A stretch of 64,000 nt of DNA from Lactobacillus sp. (GTDB lineage: Bacteria > Bacillota > Bacilli > Lactobacillales > Lactobacillaceae). The stretch lies in NCBI GenBank assembly GCA_022484695.1, contig JAKVKU010000004.1:62001-126000 (forward strand). Direction: 5' to 3'. The notes beneath the pieces are model-generated. The model ran no database searches. It was not told the DNA's origin and saw nothing but the letters and a program-made list of their open reading frames with translations. Shown here piece after piece: positions 41,739 to 51,467 of the stretch; the first letter of the stretch is position 1, and every line of letters starts with the position of its first letter. Made by a program: the position numbers and the translations under genes.

Positions 41739-44621
41739 CTAATTGGTCAATGTATAGGCCTGAACGGCTTCCGTAATAAATGTGTCTAATTGTTGTTTGA
41801 CCTTGCGACGTTCGCCGAACTTAAGGCCGCTTTTACCTAACTGGCTCATAATTTCATGACCATTTAAGTGGCCGTAAAAATTAAAGTCTGTTAATTGTTC
41901 TGCGACAAACTCCACCGGGATATCATGCTTTTTGGCAAAGTCAGCCATAGCTACCTTTTGGCTATAGTCTAAAAAATTATTCAATTCTGCCGAGACATCT
42001 GCTCTTGGCTGTAATTTTGGAATAACCTGATCCAAGAAACGTTCCAGTAACGCGGCTTTTGATTTCAAATCATCATTATCAGCGTTATGCAATAACCGTT
42101 TGATTTTGTTGGAATCTTCTTCTCGACCAGTAGGTGTACTCAAGTCAATGGTGTTGATCAAATTCAAAATATAGGTCACATCGATCTTGTCGGTTTGCAG
42201 TAGTTCAATTTCAAAATCGATATTTTCAAGGATGGAATCCTTATCACCACCATCATTCTTTGAGATATGGCGGTAAGCTTCATAATATTTTCCCCGATAG
42301 TCCTCCATTTTCTGGGCATTAAATGCCGGGGCAAAGTCGGCCCATTGAAACTCGTCGTATACCCGAATTTGGTTATATAGCCGCAAAACATCGCGGAAAT
42401 CTAAGACAAATTTTTCTAAAGCTTTATCGCCTTGGCTGTACAATTGGTCAATACTAGCCAAGTTTGGGGCAGTTTCTTGCAGTGCCGCAATCGCACCATC
42501 TAACTTACCTTTTAAAGTATCGTAATCCGGCGCAAAAATAACCGCTGGATCGTCATCTGAAAATAGGGCCACGGCTTGATCTGTAGCCTGCTTCAAATTG
42601 CGATAAACCACAATATTGCCAAAGGGTTTCTCTTTTTTCTCCACCCGATTGGTCCGAGAATAAGCTTGAATCAACCCATGCCACTCCAAATTTTTGTCCA
42701 CATAAAGCGTGGACAGTCTTGGTGAATCAAAGCCGGTTAGGAACATATTGACGACGATTAAAATGTCGATATTATCCTCTGGGGTTTGATCGTTATGAGC
42801 TTTCATACGTTTTGACACATCCCCGAAGTAATCTTGGAAATGATCGGTAGAAAATGACGTATGATACTTGGCGTTATAGTCCTCAATAACTGTGTCCAAC
42901 CCATGACGGGAAGTCTGGTCGCCTTTGTTTTTATCTTGATAAGCTTCGTTGTCCTCTTCATTGGCCACCCAGGTAAAGATGGTGGTGACATTTAAATTTC
43001 GATCGCCCATCAACACCTTAAACAGCTCATAATATTTCAACGCTATTCGGGTACTAGGCACTGTGAAAATGGCGTTATAGTGGCGCTGCTTAGAAATTTG
43101 CTCGTGCTTTTCCAGAATATGGCTAACGATGCGGTGCAGGCGGTCTTCGCTTTCAAAGGCAGCTTGGGTATCAATCCCCTTGACCAGTCGATCGGTCCCC
43201 CGTTCGTCACCCTTTTTAATGGTGTTCATATACTGAACGGCGAACCCTAAGACGTTATGGTCTCTAATGGCATCCTTAATGAGATATTTATGCAAACATT
43301 TCCCATATAAATCCGCTGTTGTCCGGTCCTTAGCACCTTTGTTTTCGGTAAAAATAGGTGTCCCGGTAAAGCCAAAGTGCTGGGCGTTTTGGAACCAACG
43401 ATTCACGTTGCGGCGCATTTCGCCGAACTGGCTACGATGGGCCTCATCTTCGATAAAGGCAATTGGTTTGTCGTGATAAGCCGTTAAATCGGCCTTATAA
43501 CGGTCACTTTTGACTGCCTGATTTAATTTTTGAATCGTGGTCACTATTAGATGGTTGTCTTGACGCTTCAACTGCTGTACCAAGTTATAAGTACTGGTGG
43601 TCATATCCAAGGCAGGTTCTCCAGATGTTGTTTCTGGTAAATAAGCGTTAAAGTTTTTAGCAGTTTGCACATCTAAATCAGCCCGGTCAATTAAGAAGAT
43701 GACTTTTTCAACGGCCGTTTTTTGAGCCAATAACTGACTGGTCTTAAAAGCAGTGATTGTTTTACCAGATCCGGTGGTGTGCCAGACGTAAGAATTTTCT
43801 CCAGGATGGTCTTGAGCCTGCTTTAAAATCGCCTCAGTGGCAAAAATCTGATAGGGCCGCATAATCAACATGCGTTTATTGACGCTGTCAAAAATTGAAT
43901 AGTCGGCGATGAGACTATGAAATCGGCTCTGTTCAAAAAAGCTGGCACTAAATGCATCCAAATCATTGAGCCAGTTGTTGTTGACGTCGGTCCAGTAAAA
44001 TAAAAAGCTGGAATTTAGCGGTCCATCCCCATTGGCAAAATACCTGGTCTCATTCCCATTTGAAATCACATAGAGTTGAATGGTGCGCAATAGTTTCGCA
44101 AAGGGCACAGATTCATCCCGATACCTAATAATTTGATGAAAAGCTTCAGTAAAGTCTTTCCCCTTACGCTTCAATTCAATTTGCGTCACTGGCAAGCCGT
44201 TTAATAGGATGAGCACATCATAGCGATTCTCGTGCTTACCACTGGTGATCGTCATTTGATGAGTCACTTCAAAAATATTGTTCTCTGGTTTGACGCCATC
44301 AAAGAACTCCAAATAAAGACTGGTATTGTCATCCCGTTGAATCACGATCTTGCCATAGGGTTGCGTATCCGATCCCCGCAAAAGTTGAGCCACTTGATAG
44401 TGGGTTTTCGATCCAATCAATTCATTGAATACAGCCTTAAACTCGCGGTCGCTTAAGTTACGTCCCTTTAGACGTGCTTGATTGCGTTGATTTAAAATAT
44501 CGCGAAAATGATTCAGCAACGCTGTCTCATCTGGAATAGTTATGTACTGATAGCCCAGCGTTTGGAGCTTTTTTATTAAATGGTCCTCCAATTGTGCTTC
44601 AGATTGATACTGATCTGCCAT
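41739..44621 (-). CDS. hsdR: Type I restriction endonuclease subunit
   Basis: 960-residue HsdR. The N-terminal PD-(D/E)xK nuclease includes the QIELKRKGKDF element near 152. The helicase follows: Walker A HTTGSGKTITAF near 287, DEAHRSQFG (motif II) near 395, FTGTPIF (motif III) and a second RecA fold with VVNMFLTGFDSP near 645 and SRTNR (motif VI). A helical C-terminal domain contacts the methylase. Full length. First gene of the hsdRMS operon, ATG at 44621 behind GGGGG. Confidence 0.96.
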   Translation of the reverse strand: MADQYQSEAQLEDHLIKKLQTLGYQYITIPDETALLNHFRDILNQRNQARLKGRNLSDREFKAVFNELIGSKTHYQVAQLLRGSDTQPYGKIVIQRDDNTSLYLEFFDGVKPENNIFEVTHQMTITSGKHENRYDVLILLNGLPVTQIELKRKGKDFTEAFHQIIRYRDESVPFAKLLRTIQLYVISNGNETRYFANGDGPLNSSFLFYWTDVNNNWLNDLDAFSASFFEQSRFHSLIADYSIFDSVNKRMLIMRPYQIFATEAILKQAQDHPGENSYVWHTTGSGKTITAFKTSQLLAQKTAVEKVIFLIDRADLDVQTAKNFNAYLPETTSGEPALDMTTSTYNLVQQLKRQDNHLIVTTIQKLNQAVKSDRYKADLTAYHDKPIAFIEDEAHRSQFGEMRRNVNRWFQNAQHFGFTGTPIFTENKGAKDRTTADLYGKCLHKYLIKDAIRDHNVLGFAVQYMNTIKKGDERGTDRLVKGIDTQAAFESEDRLHRIVSHILEKHEQISKQRHYNAIFTVPSTRIALKYYELFKVLMGDRNLNVTTIFTWVANEEDNEAYQDKNKGDQTSRHGLDTVIEDYNAKYHTSFSTDHFQDYFGDVSKRMKAHNDQTPEDNIDILIVVNMFLTGFDSPRLSTLYVDKNLEWHGLIQAYSRTNRVEKKEKPFGNIVVYRNLKQATDQAVALFSDDDPAVIFAPDYDTLKGKLDGAIAALQETAPNLASIDQLYSQGDKALEKFVLDFRDVLRLYNQIRVYDEFQWADFAPAFNAQKMEDYRGKYYEAYRHISKNDGGDKDSILENIDFEIELLQTDKIDVTYILNLINTIDLSTPTGREEDSNKIKRLLHNADNDDLKSKAALLERFLDQVIPKLQPRADVSAELNNFLDYSQKVAMADFAKKHDIPVEFVAEQLTDFNFYGHLNGHEIMSQLGKSGLKFGERRKVKQQLDTFITEAVQAYTLTN

Positions 44622-45165
44622 CTCAATGCCCCCAATATGACAAATTAAGCCAGTTTATTTTTAATCATATCATGTTCATGGCCTATTAAACAGTAGGAAA
44701 ACTCATCAATCCCCTATGTTTAAAGGATTATTGTCGCTGGACAAAAGCGGCAGTTTGTCACGACGAAAACGACGGCTTTGCTTTTGAATCATTATTTTCA
44801 TTTTCTTACACAATCTATGATGAAAATTACATTTCAAGTCAAAATTTTTACGATTCGTTATTCTTGACTTACATGCACCAATTTAATATGATTTTGCTGT
44901 ATTGAATATCATGATAGACCAATATTTAGTGATATATTTCGTCAAAAAAGCCTAACGCGTGGGAAAGTTTGACGGATATAATGTAATCGGTTTCTAGGTT
45001 GAGGTGATGCCCCTTTGCTAAATTATTTCCTTGTTAATTCGTTCTAATACGTAATATATATTTTCAATTGTATTCATAATTTTTATTATTCTGAGACTAC
45101 GATTTGGGAGATATTAAATTGTAGCCTATTATACCAGTCATTAAAGCCTGGGGAGGTCAATTTTA
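44622..45165. other. Intergenic region between hsdR and the GH3 gene
   Basis: AT-rich, 544 bases, with divergent promoters expected. A plus-strand sigma-A promoter is visible: TTGACT (44864-44869), 17-base spacer, TATGAT (44887-44892). It would give a leader of about 270 bases to the GH3 start. I see no recognised riboswitch and no convincing small gene. Confidence 0.5.
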
Positions 45166-47829
45166 ATGAAGAAAATATTCAATATTCTGGGAATTCTTGG
45201 ATTGAGTGCCCTTTTATTAGTGGTGCCCAGTCATAAAGTGTCTGCCGCGATCACCGGGCCAGGTTATACTCCAACTGAAACCAATAATCAAAATCTGTCC
45301 ACCAAAATCGCCAGCGATGGGATGGTGCTGTTGCAAAACAATGCTCAGCAAAATGGCGCGCCATCCCTACCCATTCCCAAAAACAGCCGCATCGCCCTTT
45401 TTGGCTCCGGTTCCTACGGTACCTATAAGGGTGGCTCCGGTTCTGGGGATGTGAACGTGTCCCATGTCACCAGTATTTTGGAGGGGCTTAAAAACGCCAA
45501 CTACAATGTGGTGACCTCAAGCTACTTAAGTGCCCAACAGGCCGACTACAATAACCAGGCCGCTTGGTATAAAGCCACGGCGGGTTTGATTCCTTTCTCT
45601 GGGAATTTCCAATATCAAGATCCGTTGATCAATGACCTGACTTTCTTCACAAATAGTGCCGATACAGGTATCTATGTTATTTCCAGATCCTCTGGGGAGG
45701 GGTACGATCGGACCACAAAAGCCGGGGATTACCAACTCACCAGCAATGAAATGAACAATATCATCAATATGTCCAATCACTATAAAAATAGTGTCGTCCT
45801 ATTGAATGTGGGCGGTCCCATTGATACCAGTTTCGTCACCCAAGCTCCGAACCTTAAGAGTGTGGTTTTAGTTTCCCAAGGGGGCCAAAATGTGGGGACC
45901 GCGGTGGCCAATATTCTAAGTGGTGCCGTGAATCCTTCCGGCCATCTGACGGATACTTGGGCTAAAAGTTATAGCGACTACCCAACGTCTAGCACCTTTG
46001 CCAACAACGATGGCAATACCAATAACGAAGATTACGCAGAGGGTATCTATGTGGGCTACCGCTACTTCGATAGCTATAACGTCACCCCCCGCTATCCCTT
46101 TGGCTTTGGGTTGACTTACACCCAGTTCGCCATGGATACCACCAGCGTGAATGTGGACAAGGATATTGTCAGCATGAATGTCAACGTGACCAATACTGGT
46201 AAAACCGCCGGCCGCCAAACGGTCCAAGTTTACCTTTCCAGTCCAAAGGGGGCTATCCCCACGGCCTTTCAAGATTTAGCAGGCTTTGCCAAGACCGGCC
46301 AACTGGCACCGGGTGCGTCACAAAATGTTAAAATCGAATTTTCTTTGAAGAACCTGGCTGCTTATGACGTGGCCAGTGCGGCTTATAAATTGCAAGCCGG
46401 CGACTACATCCTGCGGGTGGGAGATTCCTCTAGAAATACCGCGGTGGCTGGGGTCTTAAATTTAGATAAAACGGTCATTACCAATCAATTAGCCAACGAA
46501 GCTGCGCCGACTGTTGACCCGACAACTCTCAAAGGTAGCGACAATATGTTTACCCCGGACAATCAAGCCGCTCAATTGAGTACCGCTCCACAATTTACTG
46601 TGGACGCCAGCAGCTTACAAGACTTGAACAATCATGCCAGCACCTACAGCGGTGAAAGTACGCCCCTTTATGTGAACAATGCCCAAACTGCCACAGACTT
46701 ACGGGCCAAGGCACCAAATCAAAAAATTGAGGTGGTGGATCCCAGCAATAACGCCACTTTAAAAGATGTCTATGACAAGAAAATCAGCATGAATCAATTC
46801 GTCGCCGGTTTAACCACCACTGAATTGGCCCGCGTCGTAGAAGGCAATGTGGACTTTGCCACCCAAGCTGGTCTGGAAGCCTTCGTGAATCAAATCGGCC
46901 TAGGGGTCATTGGCGGTGCGGCCACCAAAGTTCCCGGAGCTGCTGGGCAGACAACTGATCGCCTGCTCAATAAAAATGTACCAATTATCGTCAGCTCCGA
47001 TGGCCCTGCCGGGTTACGCCTGCCGAAGAAATCCACGGTGAACGGGGTTGATTATTACAACAATGCCACTGCTTGGCCAATCGGGACTTTAGTCGCCCAG
47101 ACTTGGGATGTGAATGATATCTACAGCATGGGCCAAGGCACGGCCAAAGAAATGAAGGATTTTGGTATCACCACCTGGTTGACGCCGGGGATGAATATCC
47201 ATCGTGATCCTTTAAACGGTCGAAACTTTGAATACTTCTCTGAAGATCCCCTGGTATCTGGGTTAATGGCCACTGCGGAAACCCGCGGTGTCCAAACTAC
47301 CCCAGGGATCGGAGTGGCCGTGAAACACTTTGCCGCCAACAGTCAAGAAACGAACCGGATGGGGATGAACGCCAATATCGGTGAACAAGCCCTCCGACAA
47401 ATTTATTTACGGGGCTTTGAAATTGCCATTAAAGGCTCCCAACCACAATTTGTCATGTCTTCTTATAACAAGGTCAATGGGCAGTATGTTTCCAGTAGCT
47501 ATGACCTCTTAACCGATGTTTTACGGGGAGAATGGGGTTATCAAGGCAGTGTGATGTCTGACTGGGATAATATTCAAACCATGTCTACCCCACAAAACTC
47601 TGTCTACGCTGGCAATGATTTAATTATGCCTGGGGGTTCGCAAATCCTTTTGGAACCCGCTGCTAACAATTCCCCACAAACACTGGCAGCTTTGCAAAAT
47701 GCCGCTAAGCATGTGTTAACCACTATTATGAATAGTGATCAATTTGCCAATGAAGCCAACGTCACCGTTAAATCTTATACGCCAAGTAATACCAGTACTA
47801 CCATTAAAATCAATGGTAAGAGTTGGTAA
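45166..47829 (+). CDS. Secreted GH3 glycoside hydrolase with permuted domain order
   Basis: 887-residue exported GH3 enzyme (beta-glucosidase type). Signal peptide to about residue 28 (KVSA). Then the alpha/beta sandwich normally found second (SDGMVLLQNNA near 45, NSRIALFGSGSYG, SSGEGYDR), a FnIII-like domain (TNTGKTAGRQTVQVYLS near 345), and only then the TIM-barrel-like domain: SDGPAGLRLP near 610, AVKHFAANSQETNR near 720, and nucleophile Asp in VMSDWDN near 800. Both halves keep their motifs, so it should be active. GGGGAGG lies about 9 bases before the ATG. No LPXTG or SLAP repeat is seen. Confidence 0.88.
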   Translation: MKKIFNILGILGLSALLLVVPSHKVSAAITGPGYTPTETNNQNLSTKIASDGMVLLQNNAQQNGAPSLPIPKNSRIALFGSGSYGTYKGGSGSGDVNVSHVTSILEGLKNANYNVVTSSYLSAQQADYNNQAAWYKATAGLIPFSGNFQYQDPLINDLTFFTNSADTGIYVISRSSGEGYDRTTKAGDYQLTSNEMNNIINMSNHYKNSVVLLNVGGPIDTSFVTQAPNLKSVVLVSQGGQNVGTAVANILSGAVNPSGHLTDTWAKSYSDYPTSSTFANNDGNTNNEDYAEGIYVGYRYFDSYNVTPRYPFGFGLTYTQFAMDTTSVNVDKDIVSMNVNVTNTGKTAGRQTVQVYLSSPKGAIPTAFQDLAGFAKTGQLAPGASQNVKIEFSLKNLAAYDVASAAYKLQAGDYILRVGDSSRNTAVAGVLNLDKTVITNQLANEAAPTVDPTTLKGSDNMFTPDNQAAQLSTAPQFTVDASSLQDLNNHASTYSGESTPLYVNNAQTATDLRAKAPNQKIEVVDPSNNATLKDVYDKKISMNQFVAGLTTTELARVVEGNVDFATQAGLEAFVNQIGLGVIGGAATKVPGAAGQTTDRLLNKNVPIIVSSDGPAGLRLPKKSTVNGVDYYNNATAWPIGTLVAQTWDVNDIYSMGQGTAKEMKDFGITTWLTPGMNIHRDPLNGRNFEYFSEDPLVSGLMATAETRGVQTTPGIGVAVKHFAANSQETNRMGMNANIGEQALRQIYLRGFEIAIKGSQPQFVMSSYNKVNGQYVSSSYDLLTDVLRGEWGYQGSVMSDWDNIQTMSTPQNSVYAGNDLIMPGGSQILLEPAANNSPQTLAALQNAAKHVLTTIMNSDQFANEANVTVKSYTPSNTSTTIKINGKSW

Positions 47830-47865
47830 GACTTTTAACAAAGCCATTGCAGGGAGGCAATCGTC

Positions 47866-49401
47866 TTGAAACATTTCAATCAAATTAAAATTCTATCACT
47901 GACCCTATTGGCCCTGAGCATTGCCGCACCGGCAACCACCGCTGTGAATTCGGCATTTTCCACCGAACCGGCTGTGGTGCAAGCAGCGACCACGAATCAG
48001 CAATTAAATGGGCAATATAATATCAATCCTATTACCGTCACCCTACCTTCGGGCACGGCGATTTATAAGGATCCTAATGCCAGCAATTTTGAATCCAATT
48101 TAACGGCCGAGCAAATCATTCAAATCAAGTATATTAACATTGTGAATGGCCAGATTTTTGCGGTGCGCTACACCACTTTTGGCTGGTTGAATGAGCCTTA
48201 CGATCACTGGGCTAAATATGCGGGGTTAAGCAGTGAAATTGGCAACACTTCACTATCTCTCTCCTATGCCCTGCCATTATTTAGCTTAGACAGCAATTCC
48301 ACCTGGACCTCAGAGACTGGCAATATTCATCCTGGCGCTGGTGTACAACTAGCGGTGGATGGCTTCACGTTGGATGCCACTGGGACAATCGTCAGTTATA
48401 CCGGCATCAGTAATAACACCCGTTATAGCGTAGCTGCTGAGGAGATGCGCACTGGTTCAGCCACACCGGTAAGCAGTTTACACGAAGACAGCAATGTCCC
48501 GGCTAACTTGGCGGTGGTGATTCCTAAGGCTAGTGGCGGTGCTTTGATCTATAGCGACATGCAGACCACCCAGCCCATCAATGCCAAAATTTTAACCAAT
48601 CAAAAAGTCATTGGCTTGGTCCGGGATGCCAGTAATCAAATCGTCGCTTATAAAATTGATCAAAATCAGTATCTCAACGCCAACGATGTGACCACACCAG
48701 AAGTTGATACCAATCAAAACGCCGACATCACCTTCAATATTTTACCGGCGGGGACCAAAGTTTATTCCAATAATAAGGCCGCTATTGTTTATAGCGACCC
48801 CACCACGACCACGGATACTGGCACTCGGCTGAGTACCAGTTACAATAGCTGGAACGCCACCCGCTATGCCACGGATAAAAATGGGCAAATCTTAGCCTAT
48901 GAATTGGGTACGAATCAATGGGTCAAAGCCGCTGACCTGACCACCACCGCTTCTGATGGCTCAAATCCTACCGTAACTGGCAATGTGACTATCTCACTCC
49001 TGAATCAGACCAATCTTTATTCTTATTACAAGCCTGCCGTTATTTACACGGATCCAACGGTAACAACGGCTTCCGGTGCGCGCCTGAGCACTTGGGTAAA
49101 TGAATGGCATGCTGCCAGAGTTGCTAAAGACAGCAATGGGGTTGCTATTGCCTATGAATTAGGCAAAAACCAATGGGTCAAGGCTGCTGATCTAAATCAG
49201 TCTGCCCCGCAAGGTGGGGTCTTTGACACCACTGGCGGTACCCCGCTTTATGACCTAAATGGCAATGTCACGGGTTCTATTCCTGATAGCGGGCGCTATC
49301 AAGTCTTTGCCGTGGCCTATATCAACGGTCAACAATTCGTCAAAATTGGCACCGACAATCAATGGATCGCCGCTGCTGCTGGGGATTATTATCCCGTTTA
49401 A
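47866..49401 (+). CDS. Secreted protein with SLAP-like repeats
   Basis: 511-residue exported protein: signal peptide to about residue 42 (VVQAATT), a unique N-terminal half (YNINPITVTLPSGTAIYKD opening), then repeats ending AYKIDQNQYLNANDV, AYELGTNQWVKAADL and AYELGKNQWVKAADL, plus a final module. The repeats match those of the protein at 33361-33945. A TTG start at 47866 has GGGAGG 8 bases upstream. It follows the GH3 gene by 36 bases and is probably cotranscribed, perhaps helping to hold the glycosidase at the wall. No catalytic motif is seen. Confidence 0.78.
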   Translation: MKHFNQIKILSLTLLALSIAAPATTAVNSAFSTEPAVVQAATTNQQLNGQYNINPITVTLPSGTAIYKDPNASNFESNLTAEQIIQIKYINIVNGQIFAVRYTTFGWLNEPYDHWAKYAGLSSEIGNTSLSLSYALPLFSLDSNSTWTSETGNIHPGAGVQLAVDGFTLDATGTIVSYTGISNNTRYSVAAEEMRTGSATPVSSLHEDSNVPANLAVVIPKASGGALIYSDMQTTQPINAKILTNQKVIGLVRDASNQIVAYKIDQNQYLNANDVTTPEVDTNQNADITFNILPAGTKVYSNNKAAIVYSDPTTTTDTGTRLSTSYNSWNATRYATDKNGQILAYELGTNQWVKAADLTTTASDGSNPTVTGNVTISLLNQTNLYSYYKPAVIYTDPTVTTASGARLSTWVNEWHAARVAKDSNGVAIAYELGKNQWVKAADLNQSAPQGGVFDTTGGTPLYDLNGNVTGSIPDSGRYQVFAVAYINGQQFVKIGTDNQWIAAAAGDYYPV

Positions 49402-49433
49402 TATTCCCGTTTACTAATTAAGCAGTACGTCAA

Positions 49434-49487
49434 AAAACTGAAGGTCCCTGGACAATGTAACTGTCTGGGGGCCTTCAGTTTTTTTAT
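49434..49487 (+). terminator. Terminator after the SLAP-repeat gene
   Basis: AAAAAACTGAAGG(T)CCC and GGG(G)CCTTCAGTTTTTTT form a stem around a short inner hairpin; T7 follows. Ends the GH3 unit and may work on both strands. Confidence 0.88.
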
Positions 49488-49568
49488 AGCACTGATCAAA
49501 TTTTTTACTGCCGTAAGTATTTACAGATTTTGCGAAATGTAAAATAAAAGTGCTGGAGGAATTTAATT

Positions 49569-50501
49569 ATGTCAGACAAATATACCCCTCATGTTTTTGA
49601 GGGAGAAAATAAACATCTTAGATCTACTATCATGAGCTATCCGGATAGAGGACCTTGGGGTGACAAAAATTTCCGTGGAAATGTTTCTGGTTATGTTATT
49701 AGAGATCTTATCTCAAACTATTTTCCAACTTCGCCACCAAAACAATTTATTGAAGTATTCTCAGGAGGCGGAACCGGCCAAGATGTGTGCCAAGATCTGA
49801 AATTAGAAAATACGCTACATCTTGATTTATCAACAGGCTGGGACGCGTTAACGGACAAGCTGCCGGCACCCAGCGATCTAACGTTTAGCCACCCACCTTA
49901 CTGGGATATTATTAAATACAATCAACTACGTAAAGGCGAATTTCAAGCGAATGACCTAAGTAACAAAATGCCCTACCTTGAATTTATTAACAAGTTGGAT
50001 TGCATCAACGAAAAAATATATCTAAATTTATTGAATAATGGTTACCACGCCATTTTAATTGGTGACATTCGGCGAAAGGGCAAATATTATTCTCCCATCA
50101 AAGACATGGCCTGGTTTGGCAATTTAAAAGATCATTTTATCAAGATCCAACATAATACCAAAATGGAAAACCACGCTTACAATAAGAACTCAGATTATAC
50201 CCGAATACTGCATGAACATTTGCTAGTTTTTCAAAAAAAAGAGTTGTGGAATATCCCGCTGAAATATGTTCATAATACTAATCTCGAGATGAAAAAGTTA
50301 AAAAGAGTCTCCTGGCAAGACCTCATCATAACCTTCTTGCAGCAGCGAAACACAGGTGTGAAATTTGAAGAGATCATAAATTTCACAAGAACCATTGCAA
50401 ACACTGACAACCTTGAAGAAATTGAAATGATGATTGGTAAAGAATTGAAATCTGAAATATTTATAGAACAAAAAGGTTTATGGTTCCTCACTTCAAAGTA
50501 A
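49569..50501 (+). CDS. Orphan DNA methyltransferase-like protein
   Basis: 310-residue protein with a SAM motif EVFSGGGTGQDV near 62-73 and a catalytic-type motif SHPPYWDI near 107-114 (HPPY in place of D/N/SPPY), followed by GYHAILIGDIRRKGKYY near 158. This fits an N4-cytosine or N6-adenine DNA methylase with motif I before motif IV. The last 75 residues (KRVSWQDLIITFLQQRN onward) look like a separate helical or winged-helix domain. TGGAGGA lies 8-9 bases before the ATG. AT-rich; convergent with the DpnII-type genes. No cognate nuclease is adjacent in its own operon. Confidence 0.65.
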   Translation: MSDKYTPHVFEGENKHLRSTIMSYPDRGPWGDKNFRGNVSGYVIRDLISNYFPTSPPKQFIEVFSGGGTGQDVCQDLKLENTLHLDLSTGWDALTDKLPAPSDLTFSHPPYWDIIKYNQLRKGEFQANDLSNKMPYLEFINKLDCINEKIYLNLLNNGYHAILIGDIRRKGKYYSPIKDMAWFGNLKDHFIKIQHNTKMENHAYNKNSDYTRILHEHLLVFQKKELWNIPLKYVHNTNLEMKKLKRVSWQDLIITFLQQRNTGVKFEEIINFTRTIANTDNLEEIEMMIGKELKSEIFIEQKGLWFLTSK

Positions 50502-50540
50502 GCACTAAAAACTAACCGATATTATTAAGTATTTTATTCT

Positions 50541-51467
50541 CTACCTTGAAACATATTCTTCTAAGAAGTTATCTTTAACCATCTGAAGATTAAAAATTGT
50601 CGGTATTACATCAAACGCCTCGCGTAATGGATTCTTGGCAGTATCCCAACCAGGACCATCACTTATCCAAGCAAAACCAACCTGGTTGGCATCTTTAAGA
50701 CTTGTTTCATAAATACTACTAAATTCCCCAGAAACCGCCTTGAGCTTGGAACCTCCGCCGCCATAAAAATTGGTTTCTATTACAGTAACTTTTTTTGTGA
50801 ATTCATTATAAACAGCCCCATCATATCGACGTCCGCCACTCTTCCCTGGCTTAAGAACTTCGGGGACTGTAATATCCCATTTATTCTTAATGAACTTCGC
50901 CGTAGCCTGAGTTTTGTAATGGCAATTTGGGTGTCTCTTTTCCAGAATTTTCAAATTGTTCTCAAGAATTATTTCATTTTCAGTTCCACTACGATTTTTT
51001 CTGCCATTGCTGTCCAAGCCTGCTTGAACCCCATAAACATAGTCTACCAATGAACGCTTGATGCCACTTCTTAAGAATTCAAGTAAGCCAGACTCAAGCA
51101 TAAACTGAATATATTCATCCAGCTTATTTACATCAGGATTTTTAAAATCGATGTGATAAGCATACATATCCATATCATCCTTAAAAGCTAAGACATCTAT
51201 GTCTAGCTCTCGACTAGCAATTAAAATTGGAACCGCCGTGAGGAGATTCGGTTGTTGTTCGAAAAGATGCATTGCTTCCTCAATAATATTTGGTTTGCCA
51301 ATCAAGTAGTTCAGTGTATTTAACTCAAGTTCATATTGCGCAAGGTTTTTAGTAACATTTCCCCAATTAACCCAATAGCTGGGGGTTCTATTGGTTGGAA
51401 ATCTAGTTCTCATAAAATAATCAAATTTTTCATCATTCGTTGCTGCCATATATTCATTAAAATTCAT
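50541..51467 (-). CDS. DpnII/MboI-type restriction endonuclease
   Basis: 308-residue type II endonuclease of the DpnII family, expected to cut unmethylated GATC. Recognisable features: SYWVNWGNVTKN near 30, RSGTENEIILENNL near 160, RRYDGAVYNEFTKKVTVIETNFYGGGGSKLKAV near 212-244 (the catalytic D...E-x-N segment). It overlaps the upstream methylase gene by four bases (ATGA). The three-gene order dpnM-dpnA-dpnB matches the pneumococcal DpnII system. The GATC target is inferred from family. Confidence 0.9.
   Translation of the reverse strand: MNFNEYMAATNDEKFDYFMRTRFPTNRTPSYWVNWGNVTKNLAQYELELNTLNYLIGKPNIIEEAMHLFEQQPNLLTAVPILIASRELDIDVLAFKDDMDMYAYHIDFKNPDVNKLDEYIQFMLESGLLEFLRSGIKRSLVDYVYGVQAGLDSNGRKNRSGTENEIILENNLKILEKRHPNCHYKTQATAKFIKNKWDITVPEVLKPGKSGGRRYDGAVYNEFTKKVTVIETNFYGGGGSKLKAVSGEFSSIYETSLKDANQVGFAWISDGPGWDTAKNPLREAFDVIPTIFNLQMVKDNFLEEYVSR

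Noticed and set aside
44900..45100. Cyclic-di-AMP or other known riboswitch before the GH3 gene
   Set aside because: The long leader contains short G-rich pieces, but I could not match the core of any class I know.
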